Shown here: positions 1-8,583 of the stretch, piece after piece
Layout of the letters: every line of letters starts with the position of its first letter
How positions within the stretch are numbered: the stretch's first letter is position 1
Assembly (NCBI GenBank): GCA_963831645.1
Contig: CAWHQZ010000006.1
Span: 372,001 to 436,000, forward strand
From: CAWHQZ01 sp963831645
GTDB lineage: Bacteria; Pseudomonadota; Alphaproteobacteria; Rhizobiales; Aestuariivirgaceae
Length of the DNA: 64,000 nucleotides
Direction of reading: 5' to 3'
The notes under the pieces: model-generated
Databases searched by the model: none
Told to the model about the DNA's origin: nothing
The model's input: only the letters and a program-made list of their open reading frames with translations
Translations under genes and position numbers: made by a program

Positions 1-210
1 ATCGCTCGCGGAGCGCGCGCCCTGCAGGCTGCCGGTGTCATTCACACCGATTTCGAGAAAGGCTTCATTCGGGCCGAAACCATCGCCTACAGCGACTATG
101 TCGCCTTGAATGGCGAGGCCGGCGCGCGCGAGGCCGGCAAGCTCAGACTTGAAGGCAAAGACTACGTCGTCGCCGACGGTGACGTCCTGCATTTCCGCTT
201 CGCCACGTGA
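1..210 (+). CDS. ychF: Redox-regulated ATPase/GTPase YchF (EngD), C-terminal end only
   Basis: The frame is open from base 1 to a TGA at 208-210 and gives the last 69 residues. They contain the highly conserved YchF C-terminal TGS-domain block (VIHTDFEKGFIRAETI, then EAGKLRLEGKDYVV and DVLHFRF). YchF is an Obg-family P-loop NTPase that prefers ATP and binds ribosomes. The nucleotide-binding domain lies outside the window. The stop overlaps the next start (GTGA at 207-210), so translation is probably coupled to the MaoC gene downstream, an arrangement often seen in Hyphomicrobiales. The truncation is only the window edge. Confidence 0.93.
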   Translation: MARGARALQAAGVIHTDFEKGFIRAETIAYSDYVALNGEAGAREAGKLRLEGKDYVVADGDVLHFRFAT

Positions 211-662
211 GCGGGCTGCTTCATTTCGAGGATTTTCCGGTGGGTGAAATCATCACCTACGGCAGCTATCAGGTGACGGCTGACGAAATCATCGATTTCG
301 CGCGCCAGTTCGATCCCCAGCCCTTTCACGTCGACGCAGCCGCCGCCAGGGCTTCCATCCTCGGGGACCTGTGCGCGTCGGGCTGGCACATATGCGCCAT
401 CATGATGCGCATGATGGTCGATGGCTATCTCGGCCGCTCGGCGTCCATGGGCTCGAGCGGCATCGAGGAGACCAGATGGCTGAAGCCGGTCTTCGCCGGC
501 GAAACTCTTTCCTGCCGACGCACGACGCTCGAAGCGCGGCGGTCGAAGCGACGGCCGGAGATGGGTGTACTGAGGTTTCGCTGGGAGTTGTTCAACCTCG
601 ATGGCGATAAGAAGAGTGAAATGACCGGAGTGACCTTCATACGGTCGAGGTCCGGCCGATGA
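207..662 (+). CDS. MaoC-like hot-dog (R)-hydratase, first of two
   Basis: A 151-residue protein of single hot-dog length. It carries the MaoC hydratase signature FDPQPFHVD near residues 34-42, where Asp and His are the family's catalytic pair, followed by an Ala-rich stretch and GLxASGWH-like LCASGWH. MaoC enzymes hydrate trans-2-enoyl thioesters or act as dehydratases; the substrate here is not known. The start is GTG at 207, overlapping the ychF stop. The stop TGA overlaps the ATG of the second MaoC gene at 659. Two adjacent paralogues suggest they pair as a heterodimeric or two-hot-dog hydratase; that is inference. Confidence 0.88.
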   Translation: MSGLLHFEDFPVGEIITYGSYQVTADEIIDFARQFDPQPFHVDAAAARASILGDLCASGWHICAIMMRMMVDGYLGRSASMGSSGIEETRWLKPVFAGETLSCRRTTLEARRSKRRPEMGVLRFRWELFNLDGDKKSEMTGVTFIRSRSGR

Positions 663-1138
663 CCGGGCTTTATCTCGAGGACTTCGCGATCGGCGAGACG
701 ACGATCCTTGGAACATCGCATTTCTCCCGCGAGGCGATCCTCCGCTTCGCCCGCCGCTGGGATCCTCAACCCTTCCACCTCGACGACATCGCCGCTCGAG
801 CCTCGCCGTTTGGCGGCCTGTGCGCCTCGGGCTGGCACACCGCAGCCGAATGGATGCGGTGCTACGTGACTTTCTGCGAGCGCATTCGTCGCGAGCTGAC
901 GAGCCGGAGCGCGGCAGCGCCAGCGCCCGGCCCATCGCCGGGGTTTGATAACCTTCGGTGGCCCCGGCCGGTTTATGTAGACGATGAAGTAACCTATTCC
1001 ACGATCTGCACGGCCAAGAGAATTCTCAGGTCACGGCCGGGCTGGGGGATGTGCAGTTCAGACAATCGCGGGGTCAATCAGCGCGGGGAATGCGTTCTAT
1101 CCTTCAGAGGCAAGGTTCTGGTCCCCGCGCGCGGCTGA
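659..1138 (+). CDS. MaoC-like hot-dog hydratase, second of two
   Basis: A 159-residue paralogue of the preceding gene. It opens with GLYLEDFAIGET and holds the hydratase motif WDPQPFHLDD near residues 34-43 and the same LCASGWH block. The ATG at 659 overlaps the upstream TGA (ATGA), so the two are co-translated. The C-terminal third (residues about 110-150) matches the family less well and is unusually rich in Arg and Ser, so a small uncorrected sequence error there cannot be excluded. Function beyond enoyl-thioester hydration or dehydration is not predictable. Confidence 0.85.
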   Translation: MTGLYLEDFAIGETTILGTSHFSREAILRFARRWDPQPFHLDDIAARASPFGGLCASGWHTAAEWMRCYVTFCERIRRELTSRSAAAPAPGPSPGFDNLRWPRPVYVDDEVTYSTICTAKRILRSRPGWGMCSSDNRGVNQRGECVLSFRGKVLVPARG

Positions 1139-1145
1139 GTGCTGC

Positions 1146-1161
1146 CTGGCCATCCGGCCAG
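1146..1161 (+). terminator. Short hairpin after the MaoC pair, possible weak terminator
   Basis: CTGGCC-ATCC-GGCCAG is a perfect 6-bp stem with a 4-base loop, 8 bases after the MaoC stop. No T tract follows, so intrinsic termination is doubtful; it may only be a pause or RNA-end structure. Confidence 0.25.
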
Positions 1162-1217
1162 CTATCCCGCCGGGCTTCTCCACCATATGTCGAGCGATCC
1201 AACCTTGGAGAAGCAAC

Positions 1218-2108
1218 ATGAACGCATCCCCCTCGTCACTACATGCCTTGTCGTCGGAGATCGCCGCCTTGGTGGCCCGGGCGGAACGATCCGTGGTCGG
1301 TGTTCAAGCCGAAGGGCGCAGAGCGAGCGGCTACTTCTGGAGACCAGACGTGGTCGTGACTGCCAGCGACGCGCTCGAGGCCGGCAAGGGTGAGACAGTC
1401 AAGCTTCACCTCGCCGACGGCGAGCTCGCTGACGCCCGTGTGCTCGGACACGACCCGACAACCGACGTGGCGTTGATCAAGCCGGAGCGAGCTGTAGAGG
1501 CTCTTTCGTCCACCTCTCAGGGCGCCCCGCGTTTGGGGACATCCGTTCTGGCACTCGGACGCTCGGCCTACGGGGCCACCTGCGCCACGGGGTGCCTGTC
1601 CCTGGTCGGTCCGGCCTGGCAGAGCATGCGAGGCGGTGAGATAGCCAGTCGGCTTTGGCTCGATGTGCGGCTGCCGGCGCACGCCGAAGGAGGGCCGGTG
1701 CTCGACCCTTCGGGAGCGCTTCTCGGCATGGCCGTCTTCGGACCACGGCGCAGGACACTCGTTATTCCCGCCGAGACGATCGAACGCGTTGGTGCGGAGA
1801 TTCTGCTCCATGGGCACGTTCGCCAGGGATATCTCGGCGTCAGCGTTCAGGCAGTCCGCGCGTCCGGTTCCCAGGACCGGTCTGGGCTCATGGTCGTCAG
1901 CCTGGACGAGAAGGGACCGGCGCACGCCGCCGGCATCCTGCAGGGGGACATCCTTGTCCAGATGGACGGCCGCCCGCTCGAATCGCCGCGCGCTCTCGCG
2001 ACGCTGCTCCCCGGCAGCCTAATTGGCTCGTCAGTCCGAGTCGATCTGCTGCGTACCGGCCAGGGAAAATCGCTGGAGATCATCATCGGAGAAAGACCCC
2101 GCGCCTGA
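1218..2108 (+). CDS. HtrA/DegP-like trypsin-fold + PDZ protein, catalytically inactive
   Basis: 296 residues: a trypsin-like domain (about 1-190) followed by a PDZ domain (about 200-290, beginning GYLGVSVQ and containing GPAHAAGILQGD). The fold landmarks are present but two catalytic residues are missing. The His motif TASH reads TASD, and the GNSGGP serine motif reads HAEGGP; the Asp region (TDVALIK) is kept. Known chemistry of S1C proteases requires all three, so this should be a pseudoprotease. No signal peptide or membrane anchor is visible, unlike typical periplasmic HtrA. A good GGAGAA ribosome site precedes ATG 1218. The stop overlaps the start of the LuxR-type gene (ATGA at 2107-2110 region), suggesting a functional pair such as a PDZ-sensing partner; that is inference. 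Confidence 0.85.
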   Translation: MNASPSSLHALSSEIAALVARAERSVVGVQAEGRRASGYFWRPDVVVTASDALEAGKGETVKLHLADGELADARVLGHDPTTDVALIKPERAVEALSSTSQGAPRLGTSVLALGRSAYGATCATGCLSLVGPAWQSMRGGEIASRLWLDVRLPAHAEGGPVLDPSGALLGMAVFGPRRRTLVIPAETIERVGAEILLHGHVRQGYLGVSVQAVRASGSQDRSGLMVVSLDEKGPAHAAGILQGDILVQMDGRPLESPRALATLLPGSLIGSSVRVDLLRTGQGKSLEIIIGERPRA

Positions 2109-2704
2109 TGGCAGCAGAAAACTCCGCACGGGAAACCGCCGATGGCATCGCTGTCGCAGTGGATTTCCTGGACGTGGCGTCTCGCACCAGGATTTGCGGC
2201 CTGATTGCGAACATCCCGGGGCTGGTTCTCGCCGCGCGCGGCGATGAAGCCGATGTCGTCGTCACCGACCTGTTGCCGGCGCATTACGAACCCGCGGTGG
2301 TGATTGGCGACGCGGCACTGATTGCGGCTGCGGCGCAGCGGGGCTTCGCCGGTCTCCTCAGCCATCAGATCAATGGCCGAAAGCTTCGCATTGCTGTTGA
2401 GGCGGCAAGCGAGCGGCTCATCTGCATGCCTCGCATCGCCGCAACATGGCCCGCACGTGACGATGTCGGTGTATTCGGCGATGCGGGCGACGAAGTTTTG
2501 GGTGGGCAGTCCTTGTCTGCCCGCGAACGCCAGGCGCTGGCACTCATGGCTGACGGTCACTCCAACAAGGAGATTGCGCGCCGGCTGGGCATCAGTGTGC
2601 ATACGGCGAAGTTTCATGTTGCGTCCGTGATTGCGAAGCTGGGTGCAACAACTCGGACCGAGGCTGTGGCCCTCGCCCTTCGCCAGGGGCTGCTTCACTT
2701 GTAG
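2108..2704 (+). CDS. LuxR/NarL-type transcriptional regulator with degenerate receiver-like N-terminus
   Basis: 198 residues from ATG 2108, which overlaps the pseudoprotease TGA. The C-terminal about 65 residues are a GerE/LuxR helix-turn-helix: LSARERQALALMADGHSNKEIARRLGIS and then VHTAKFHV, ending with KLGATTRTEAV. The N-terminal about 120 residues resemble a receiver domain in length and in the DVVVTDL strand, but the acidic cluster and a clear phospho-Asp/Lys pair are not evident, so phosphorylation is uncertain. The tight overlap with the upstream PDZ protein suggests joint regulation. A longer same-frame reading to 1655 exists but lies inside the protease gene and is not the real start. 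Confidence 0.85.
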   Translation: MAAENSARETADGIAVAVDFLDVASRTRICGLIANIPGLVLAARGDEADVVVTDLLPAHYEPAVVIGDAALIAAAAQRGFAGLLSHQINGRKLRIAVEAASERLICMPRIAATWPARDDVGVFGDAGDEVLGGQSLSARERQALALMADGHSNKEIARRLGISVHTAKFHVASVIAKLGATTRTEAVALALRQGLLHL

Positions 2705-2746
2705 AGCAATGTTCGGCAAGAGCGCGGGCGTGTCATGGACGTCACG

Positions 2747-3316
2747 CTACTCTCCTTCGAATCGCACCAGTGTGTGAACCATGATGCCCTTGTCGCGCAG
2801 CTTTTGCGCGCCGCCGAGGTCGACGAGATCGATGACGAACGCCGCGGCGGCCACCACTCCGCCCGACTTGCGGATCAACTCGATGGCCGCACTCGCCGTT
2901 CCGCCGGTGGCGATCAGGTCGTCGATCAACAGGACGCGATCGCCCTGCTGGATGGCGTCGGCATGAATTTCGATCGTGTCCACGCCATACTCGAGCGAAT
3001 ACTCCTGACCGATGACTCGCGCCGGCAGCTTGCCCTTCTTGCGGATCGGCACGAAGCCGCGGCCCAGCTGATGTGCGACGGCACCGCCGAGAATGAAGCC
3101 GCGCGCCTCGATCCCCGCCACGTAGTCGAGACTGCTTTTGAGAAATGGCCACAGCAACTCGTCGACCGCGGCGCGGAACGCGTGCGTGTTGGCCAGCAGG
3201 GTGGTGATGTCGCGAAACAGAATGCCGGGCTTGGGATAGTCGGGAATGGTTCGGATGTGCCGACCGATATCAAAGCCGTTGCGAAGATCCATTGCCATCG
3301 TTTCCCTTGCCGTCAC
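2747..3316 (-). CDS. apt: Adenine phosphoribosyltransferase
   Basis: 189 residues (about 181 if the internal Met of MAMDLRN is used). Adenine plus PRPP gives AMP and pyrophosphate, a cytoplasmic purine-salvage step. Recognisable blocks are IPDYPKPGILFRDITTLL, GIEARGFILGGAVA and the PRPP-binding loop VLLIDDLIATGGTA near residues 127-140. It lies 27 bases downstream of prs on the same strand, which makes metabolic sense because prs makes the PRPP that Apt uses. Confidence 0.95.
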   Translation of the reverse strand: MTARETMAMDLRNGFDIGRHIRTIPDYPKPGILFRDITTLLANTHAFRAAVDELLWPFLKSSLDYVAGIEARGFILGGAVAHQLGRGFVPIRKKGKLPARVIGQEYSLEYGVDTIEIHADAIQQGDRVLLIDDLIATGGTASAAIELIRKSGGVVAAAAFVIDLVDLGGAQKLRDKGIMVHTLVRFEGE

Positions 3317-3343
3317 GCCGCGATCCCCGACCGCCGATCAAGC

Positions 3344-4276
3344 TCAATCGAACAGGCTCGATACCGACTGCTCGCGCGAGGTTCTGGCGATGGCCTCGCC
3401 GATCAGCGAGGCGATACTGATCACCCGGATGTTGCGGGACATTTTCACCTTTTCGCTGGCCTGGATCGAGTCCGTGATCACGAGTTGTTTGAGTTTCGAG
3501 GCCGTGATGCGCTCCACTGCACCTCCTGACAAGACGCCGTGGGTAATGTAGGCACAGACATCTTTGGCGCCGTTGGCGATCAGCGCATCGGCGGCGTTGC
3601 ACAGCGTTCCGCCGGAGTCCACGATATCGTCGACCAGAATGCAGTTCGTGCCCTCCACCTCGCCGATGATGTTCATGACATCCGAGTCCCCGGCCCGCTC
3701 ACGCCGCTTGTCGACGATGGCAAGCGGGGCGCCGATGCGCTTGGCGAGCGCCCGCGCCCGCACCACGCCGCCCACGTCGGGGGAAACGACGGTTGCCCGC
3801 TTGGCATCGACATTCTCCCTGATGTCGCGCACCATCACCGGCCCGGCAAACAGATTGTCGGTAGGAATGTCGAAGAAGCCCTGGATCTGGCCGGCATGGA
3901 GATCGAGGGTCAGAACACGGTCGGCGCCGGCCCGGGTAATCAGATTTGCAACCAGCTTGGCGGAAATCGGCGTGCGCCCACCTGGCTTGCGATCCTGTCG
4001 CCCGTAGCCGTAATACGGCAAGACCGTGGTGACGCGCCGGCACGAGGCGCGGCGCAGCGCATCGATGATGATGAGCAACTCCATGAGATGGTCGTTGGCC
4101 GGATACGAGGTGGACTGGATAATGAAAACGTCCTCGCCGCGCACGTTCTCGAGAATTTCGACGAAGATCTCCATGTCTGCAAAGCGGCGCACCGAGGCTT
4201 TGGCGAGCGGGAGATTGAGGTAGGCGGCAATAGCCGCGGCCAGCGGCGGGTTGCTGTTGCCTGCGACCAGTTTCAT
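3344..4276 (-). CDS. prs: Ribose-phosphate pyrophosphokinase (PRPP synthetase)
   Basis: 310 residues, the usual class I length. It makes PRPP from ribose-5-phosphate and ATP. Visible motifs are the Arg-Phe-Asp flexible-loop region (RRFADMEIFVEI), YYGYGRQDRK, the divalent-cation site DLHAGQIQGFF, and the PRPP/ribose-phosphate loop LVDDIVDSGGTL near residues 214-225. It is transcribed with apt downstream. The start ATG lies directly after a GC-rich leader, and about 120 bases separate it from the lipoprotein gene upstream, where its promoter should be. Confidence 0.97.
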   Translation of the reverse strand: MKLVAGNSNPPLAAAIAAYLNLPLAKASVRRFADMEIFVEILENVRGEDVFIIQSTSYPANDHLMELLIIIDALRRASCRRVTTVLPYYGYGRQDRKPGGRTPISAKLVANLITRAGADRVLTLDLHAGQIQGFFDIPTDNLFAGPVMVRDIRENVDAKRATVVSPDVGGVVRARALAKRIGAPLAIVDKRRERAGDSDVMNIIGEVEGTNCILVDDIVDSGGTLCNAADALIANGAKDVCAYITHGVLSGGAVERITASKLKQLVITDSIQASEKVKMSRNIRVISIASLIGEAIARTSREQSVSSLFD

Positions 4277-4398
4277 ATGCGCCCTGCCCCTTGCCCTGCC
4301 GCCAGACCTGATTCGCCGGGTCTATAACAACCGTAACTGGACCTTGCCAGCGGTCGTTTGGCAGATACTCAAAGGAGAACGCTGAACACCCTCTCCAG

Positions 4399-5481
4399 CT
4401 AGCGGAGTTTCCTGACGAGATCGAAAAGACCGTAGGCAGCAGCTTCGGCGACGATCTGGGCGCTGTCGGCCCACCCGCCGGCCAGCGAACCTGCGGATAC
4501 CTGGTTCGATTGCCGGACCGTGCCGAGATCCCGTCCCGATGGCGCCCTCACGTTCCAGGCCAGAACAACGTTCTGTTTGCCATCTCTGGGTTCATCGACA
4601 CTCACCCGGCCGGTGACCGTCAGGGCATCGCTCCGTGGCGCGGCAACCACGGGCCAGCCGGCCCCTTCCAGTACCGCCTCGAGCGCGCTGCGAAGTTCCC
4701 CATCACCTGCGGCAGGCGAGCCTTCGACCGAAGTCAACGCGATAGCCCTGATGGTATCGCCGTCCTGAGGCTGGTCTGCCTGTTCACCGACAGGAGATGA
4801 CAATGTTTCCGGTACCGATTCCGGCAAGGCGGCCACCCCGGCATCCGGGTCGCCCTTCCCGGGTCCGTACACCGTCTCAAAATCGATCTCCAAGGCATCC
4901 TGGGCAGTGGCCAGAAGGAAATACATGGCGGGTGGCGGCAGCCCGGCACTCCGCGTTGCATATCCCATCTGGGCGAGCCGGCTCGCCAAATTCTCCGTCG
5001 TTGCTGCCGCGATCCGCCGCAGGACGTCGGGAAACACCGCCGCCCACGGATCACCGGAGGCAACTCCTGCCTGCTCCACCCCCGAAAAGGAGTGCAGCGG
5101 CGTTCCCTGGCCGTCGTCGAGGTTCCATTGGTAGCTGACGACGGTGCCGCCGGAATTTACCTGAACCCGGAAGACGCCGCTGAGCGAGAAGCTATCGGGA
5201 AAGCCGCTCGCCACCACCGCGATGTCCCGTGTGGCGGCGGCTTCGGTAAGCATTTCGACGAACATTTTCGACTTTTCGTCCGGGATGCCAGTCAGCTCCT
5301 TGAGCGCTATCGGCGGTGGCGTTTTTCCGCTGAGCTTCACATTCTCGTCGATGGATTTCAGGAACGGCTGGTTGCCCGCCGAGCACGACTGCAGGATCAC
5401 CAGCAGCAAGACGATGAGCATGCTGGCCACCACACGCCCGACCACGCACACTCGTCGATCTCGGTGCATCGGACGATCCAC
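4399..5481 (-). CDS. Uncharacterised lipoprotein
   Basis: 360 residues starting with a basic n-region, a hydrophobic helix (about residues 16-30) and a lipobox ending LQSC, so signal peptidase II processing at Cys33 is expected and the mature protein is lipid-anchored. The rest is a hydrophilic, acidic region in two halves of similar size that alternate VTGR/VxW-type beta strands; the second half has NVVLAWNVRAPSG. No enzymatic motif is seen. It follows the M24 peptidase gene by 45 bases on the same strand. Function unknown. Confidence 0.8.
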   Translation of the reverse strand: MDRPMHRDRRVCVVGRVVASMLIVLLLVILQSCSAGNQPFLKSIDENVKLSGKTPPPIALKELTGIPDEKSKMFVEMLTEAAATRDIAVVASGFPDSFSLSGVFRVQVNSGGTVVSYQWNLDDGQGTPLHSFSGVEQAGVASGDPWAAVFPDVLRRIAAATTENLASRLAQMGYATRSAGLPPPAMYFLLATAQDALEIDFETVYGPGKGDPDAGVAALPESVPETLSSPVGEQADQPQDGDTIRAIALTSVEGSPAAGDGELRSALEAVLEGAGWPVVAAPRSDALTVTGRVSVDEPRDGKQNVVLAWNVRAPSGRDLGTVRQSNQVSAGSLAGGWADSAQIVAEAAAYGLFDLVRKLR

Positions 5482-5526
5482 CCCCGCGGCCGTCGAATCA
5501 CCGACATGTATAGCAATTCGTGTCTT

Positions 5527-6716
5527 CTAGCGCACGATCATCGCGAGTGGATGTTTGGATACCGGCTCCGGCCGGTCTTTCGTCACAATGTAGGTACGCC
5601 CCAGGCAATAGGCGTTGCCTGATTCGGAATCCATCAGAATCATGTGGGCGAAAAGCACCTGATTGGCTTCGATGCGGACAGGATTGCCGTGGTAGAACAT
5701 CGGATAGTCCATCCAGCTCGGCGTGAACTTGGCGCCGAGCGAGTAGCCGCAGGCGTTGAGCCGGTGCTTGCGCATGCCGTGCCCGTCCATCACCTCCGCA
5801 TGTGCCTCGAATATGTCGCCGGCAGTGTGTCCCGGGCGCATCACGGCTTCACAGGCGCCGAGGGCTGCCCGCGCCGCCGTGTCCATCCTTCTGTGGTAGG
5901 CTGTGGGCTTGCCGACGATGAGCGTACGCATGAGCGCGGCATGGTAATGACGGTAGACGCCGGCGAATTCCAGGGTCAGCTGATCGTTCTTTGATAGCCG
6001 GCGGCGACCCGATTTGTATCGGCACAGCAAGGCATCCCGACCCGACCCGATGATGAACTCGTTGCCGGGATAGTCGCCGCCCCCCGAAAAGATCGCGGCA
6101 TGCTGAGCCGCCAGGATCTTTCCCTCGTCCGCACCTGCCCTGGCCTCCGCGATCGCTGCCTTGAGCGCCAGATCTCCAAGCCTGCCCGCCTTGCGCACAT
6201 AGGCAAGCTCGGCGGGGGATTTCACCGCCCGAATTCGATGCACCAGATCCGACGCCTCCGCCAGGCGGCAAAAACCGTCGAGCGCCTGATCCACCGACTT
6301 TCCGTTCAGGTGGGTCAGGCCATAGGCGTTGGTTTCGATCCCCAGCTTCTTGCCGCGGCCGCCGAGGCTTGCCAGCATGTCCTTCAGTTGATCGGCGGGT
6401 TTTGCGCCCGCCGCGTCCGTCCACACCCGGATGTCGTCGATGATCGAGGTGTGTTGCGCCTGGCGAAGGTCCGGCGCGCGGGTAAGCAGAGCAATCCTTC
6501 CATCACTCCCGAGATAGAGGCATTGAAAGAAACAAAACCCGAAACTGTCGTAGCCGGTGAGATAGTACATGCTCTCCTGATTGAACATGAGGAGACCGTC
6601 GAGGTTCTGGTTCGAGGGACGATCATCAGGATACCGTCGAGGTTTTCACGCTCGAGGGCCGCTATGACCTTCCCGACACGGGTCTTGTATTCAGAGCGCT
6701 CGAAATGCAGTGCCAT
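5527..6716 (-). pseudogene. M24 family metallopeptidase (Xaa-Pro/creatinase type), frame broken by a 38-bp insertion
   Basis: The N-terminus (MALHFERSEYKTRVGKVI, ATG at 6716) and the body (MFNQESMYYLTGYDSFGF onward, same strand) lie in different frames. Between them the segment coding NLDGILM occurs twice, 38 bases apart. Removing one 38-base copy joins the frames into one typical M24 protein of about 380 residues. The body has an N-terminal creatinase-like domain and the pita-bread domain (GNEFIIGSGRDA, GVYRHYHAALMRT, MRPGHTAGDIFEAH). Several canonical metal ligands are not obvious, as in creatinase-type members. It sits after pgeF in the lgt operon. It could still be translated from the internal ATG at 6588 as a shortened protein. 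Confidence 0.8.
6586..6644 (-). repeat. Imperfect direct repeat, 38-bp period, inside the M24 peptidase gene
   Basis: Bases 6586-6606 and 6624-6644 are 21-base copies with two mismatches; the core CCGTCGAGGTT is identical. Both code for NLDG(I/L)LM in successive frames. The 38-base period is not a multiple of three, so the duplication shifts the frame. Confidence 0.85.
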
Positions 6717-6729
6717 GACGGCCTCCGCT

Positions 6730-7497
6730 TCAACGGTCGATCGCGATCGCCGACAGAAGCCTTCCATACTGCCTCTCGTTGCGATGCACGGCGCGCCGGT
6801 AGCTGAAAAAGCTGTCTTCATCAAAGTAGGTGCAATACCCGAGGTTGACGGCTGCCTCGACGCCCGACCGCTTCAAGCGAGCCTCGACATAGCCGGGCAG
6901 ATCGAACATGAAATGCCCTGTCCTTGCCGATAGCGTGAACCATCGCTCGTTGTCGCTCCGCTCGGCGAGAAACCGGGCGCGGAACTCCGGTCCGACCTCG
7001 TAGGCGCGACTGGAAATAGCCGGGCCGATCAGCGCCACGATGTCGGAACGCTGAGCCCCGAGCTTCTCCATCGCCGCGACCGTGGCGTCGGTTATTCCTT
7101 CGAGAGCGCCTTTCCAGCCGGCATGCGCCGAGCCGATGACGCGTCCATCGCGTGATGCGAGCAGAACCGGCGCACAGTCCGCCGTCAGTACGCCGAGGCC
7201 AATGCCGGGGACGTCGGTCACCATCGCGTCGGCCCGGCTCGCGTTTTCCGGCCGCCAGACGCGCTCGACCGCAATTACCCGGTCGGAGTGCGTCTGATAC
7301 ACGGTCAGCAGGCGATCGGCTTCGATATTCAGCATCTCGGCCGCGACGCCGCGGTTTCTGGTAACGAGGTCCCGATCGTCGCCGGACCCGTAGCCGCAGT
7401 TGAGGGAACTGAAGCGGCCCGTTGAGTGTCCCCCCCGGCGTGTGAAATAGCCATGGCGAACGCCGCCAATCGACTTCAATTCAGGCGCTTCGATCAT
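6730..7497 (-). CDS. pgeF: Peptidoglycan editing factor PgeF (YfiH, multicopper-oxidase/laccase-fold)
   Basis: 255 residues, family length. Key blocks are GVRHGYFTRRGG, TVYQTHSD, ADAMVTD, LTADCAPVLL, AHAGWKG and GPAIS, which hold the conserved His and Cys metal ligands of the DUF152/YfiH family. Members act as purine nucleosidases or peptidoglycan-editing proteins. The ATG at 7497 overlaps the frame-corrected TGA of the upstream methyltransferase (ATGA), so it is translationally coupled in the lgt-methyltransferase-pgeF operon. Confidence 0.92.
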   Translation of the reverse strand: MIEAPELKSIGGVRHGYFTRRGGHSTGRFSSLNCGYGSGDDRDLVTRNRGVAAEMLNIEADRLLTVYQTHSDRVIAVERVWRPENASRADAMVTDVPGIGLGVLTADCAPVLLASRDGRVIGSAHAGWKGALEGITDATVAAMEKLGAQRSDIVALIGPAISSRAYEVGPEFRARFLAERSDNERWFTLSARTGHFMFDLPGYVEARLKRSGVEAAVNLGYCTYFDEDSFFSYRRAVHRNERQYGRLLSAIAIDR

Positions 7498-8583
7498 CTC
7501 ATTTCACTCACGAAGGGATAGGGGGGCGGGAGGGCGGGCGAAGTGGCCGCGATCACCTTGAACAGCTCGCCCATCCGATCGGGTCCGGCGATCCTCGCGA
7601 CGGCTTGATCCACGTCATTTGTCTGAGCGCCGCGGGTGCCTTTCTTCAGGCTCCGGGCGCGCAGCTCCAATCCCATGCCGAGCAGAAACTGCCGCTGGGT
7701 CAGCGGCGCCCATACTCGCGCTCCCCCCGCGCTCAGGGCCTTCCCAAGAACTCTGGAAGTCGACGTGGGCGGTGAGGTCGCTCTCACCCGGCTGGTCGAG
7801 GATCGCTACCATCCGGTGTCGCCGAACGGCCTGCAGCGTGTCTCCGGGGCAGGAGCGCATGTGGCCGTAGTCGATGATCAACGCCGCTCCGGGATCGTTC
7901 ATCAACCTGCCGGCAATGCCCGACGCCAGCTCGCTGGCCGCCGGGCGTATTTCCAGAATGTCCCCATTGGCGCATTCCGCTAGCCGACCCGTTGGCGGCG
8001 GCACACCCTGGTTCCAGCCGAGACAAAGCCCGCCGTCGCCGGCCGCGACGACGCGTTCGCTCCATTGGCCGCGTGCGTACCGGAACTGCTTCACCGGCAG
8101 AGCGTCGAAGAACTCGTTGGCGATCACGATTGCGGGCCCCGCGCCGATCTGATCCAGCCTGTCGTGCCAGCCGAGCACTGCCTGCCAGGGCCGCAGGGTC
8201 GCGTTCTGGATATCGCGCAGGCGTGCGCTCATCTCCACGAGCCGTACCCGCGCTGCCGCCAGAAACCCCGGCATTACCTTGGCCGATCTCAGAATATCGG
8301 CCATGAGCGTGCCCCTGCCCGGCCCAAGCTCGATGAGATCAAAGCGCCGGGGTCGGCCGATGAGCTCGAACACCGCCGCGCACCAGACACCCACCATCTC
8401 GCCGAACATCTGCGTGACCTCGGGGGCAGTGACAAAATCTCCCGCCGCGCCGAAAGGATCGCGCGTCATGTAGTAGCCGTAACTGGCATGACCCAGACAC
8501 AGCGCCATGTAACGGTCGAGGGTCACCGGGCCTTCTGCACCGATCGTGCGGAGCAGTTCCGTTTCCAGCGCAGTGGCAGTCAA
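7494..8583 (-). pseudogene. Class I SAM methyltransferase of the NDUFAF7/MidA family, single-base frameshift near the C-terminus
   Basis: Starts at TTG 8583 overlapping the lgt stop. Motifs are YGYYMTRDPFGAAGDFVTAPE, LIELGPGRGTLMADILR (SAM loop), ANEFFDALPV and IIDYGH, matching the NDUFAF7/MidA (DUF185) family of protein arginine methyltransferases. After SDLTAHVDF the frame is lost; the expected ending (LGKALSAGGARVWAPLTQ and on) continues in the next frame to 7494. Removing one base from AGTTCT at about 7749-7750 (plus-strand AGAACT) restores a continuous protein of about 362 residues and its ATGA overlap with pgeF. The extra base interrupts a GAGTC site. Most likely a sequence error. Confidence 0.87.

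Noticed and set aside
162..935. 257-residue open frame on the minus strand
   Set aside because: Arg-rich shadow of the two MaoC genes, no family-like sequence and no ribosome site.
1655..2107. Longer reading of the LuxR-type regulator
   Set aside because: It lies entirely inside the protease gene in another frame; the ATG at 2108 forms the usual stop/start overlap.
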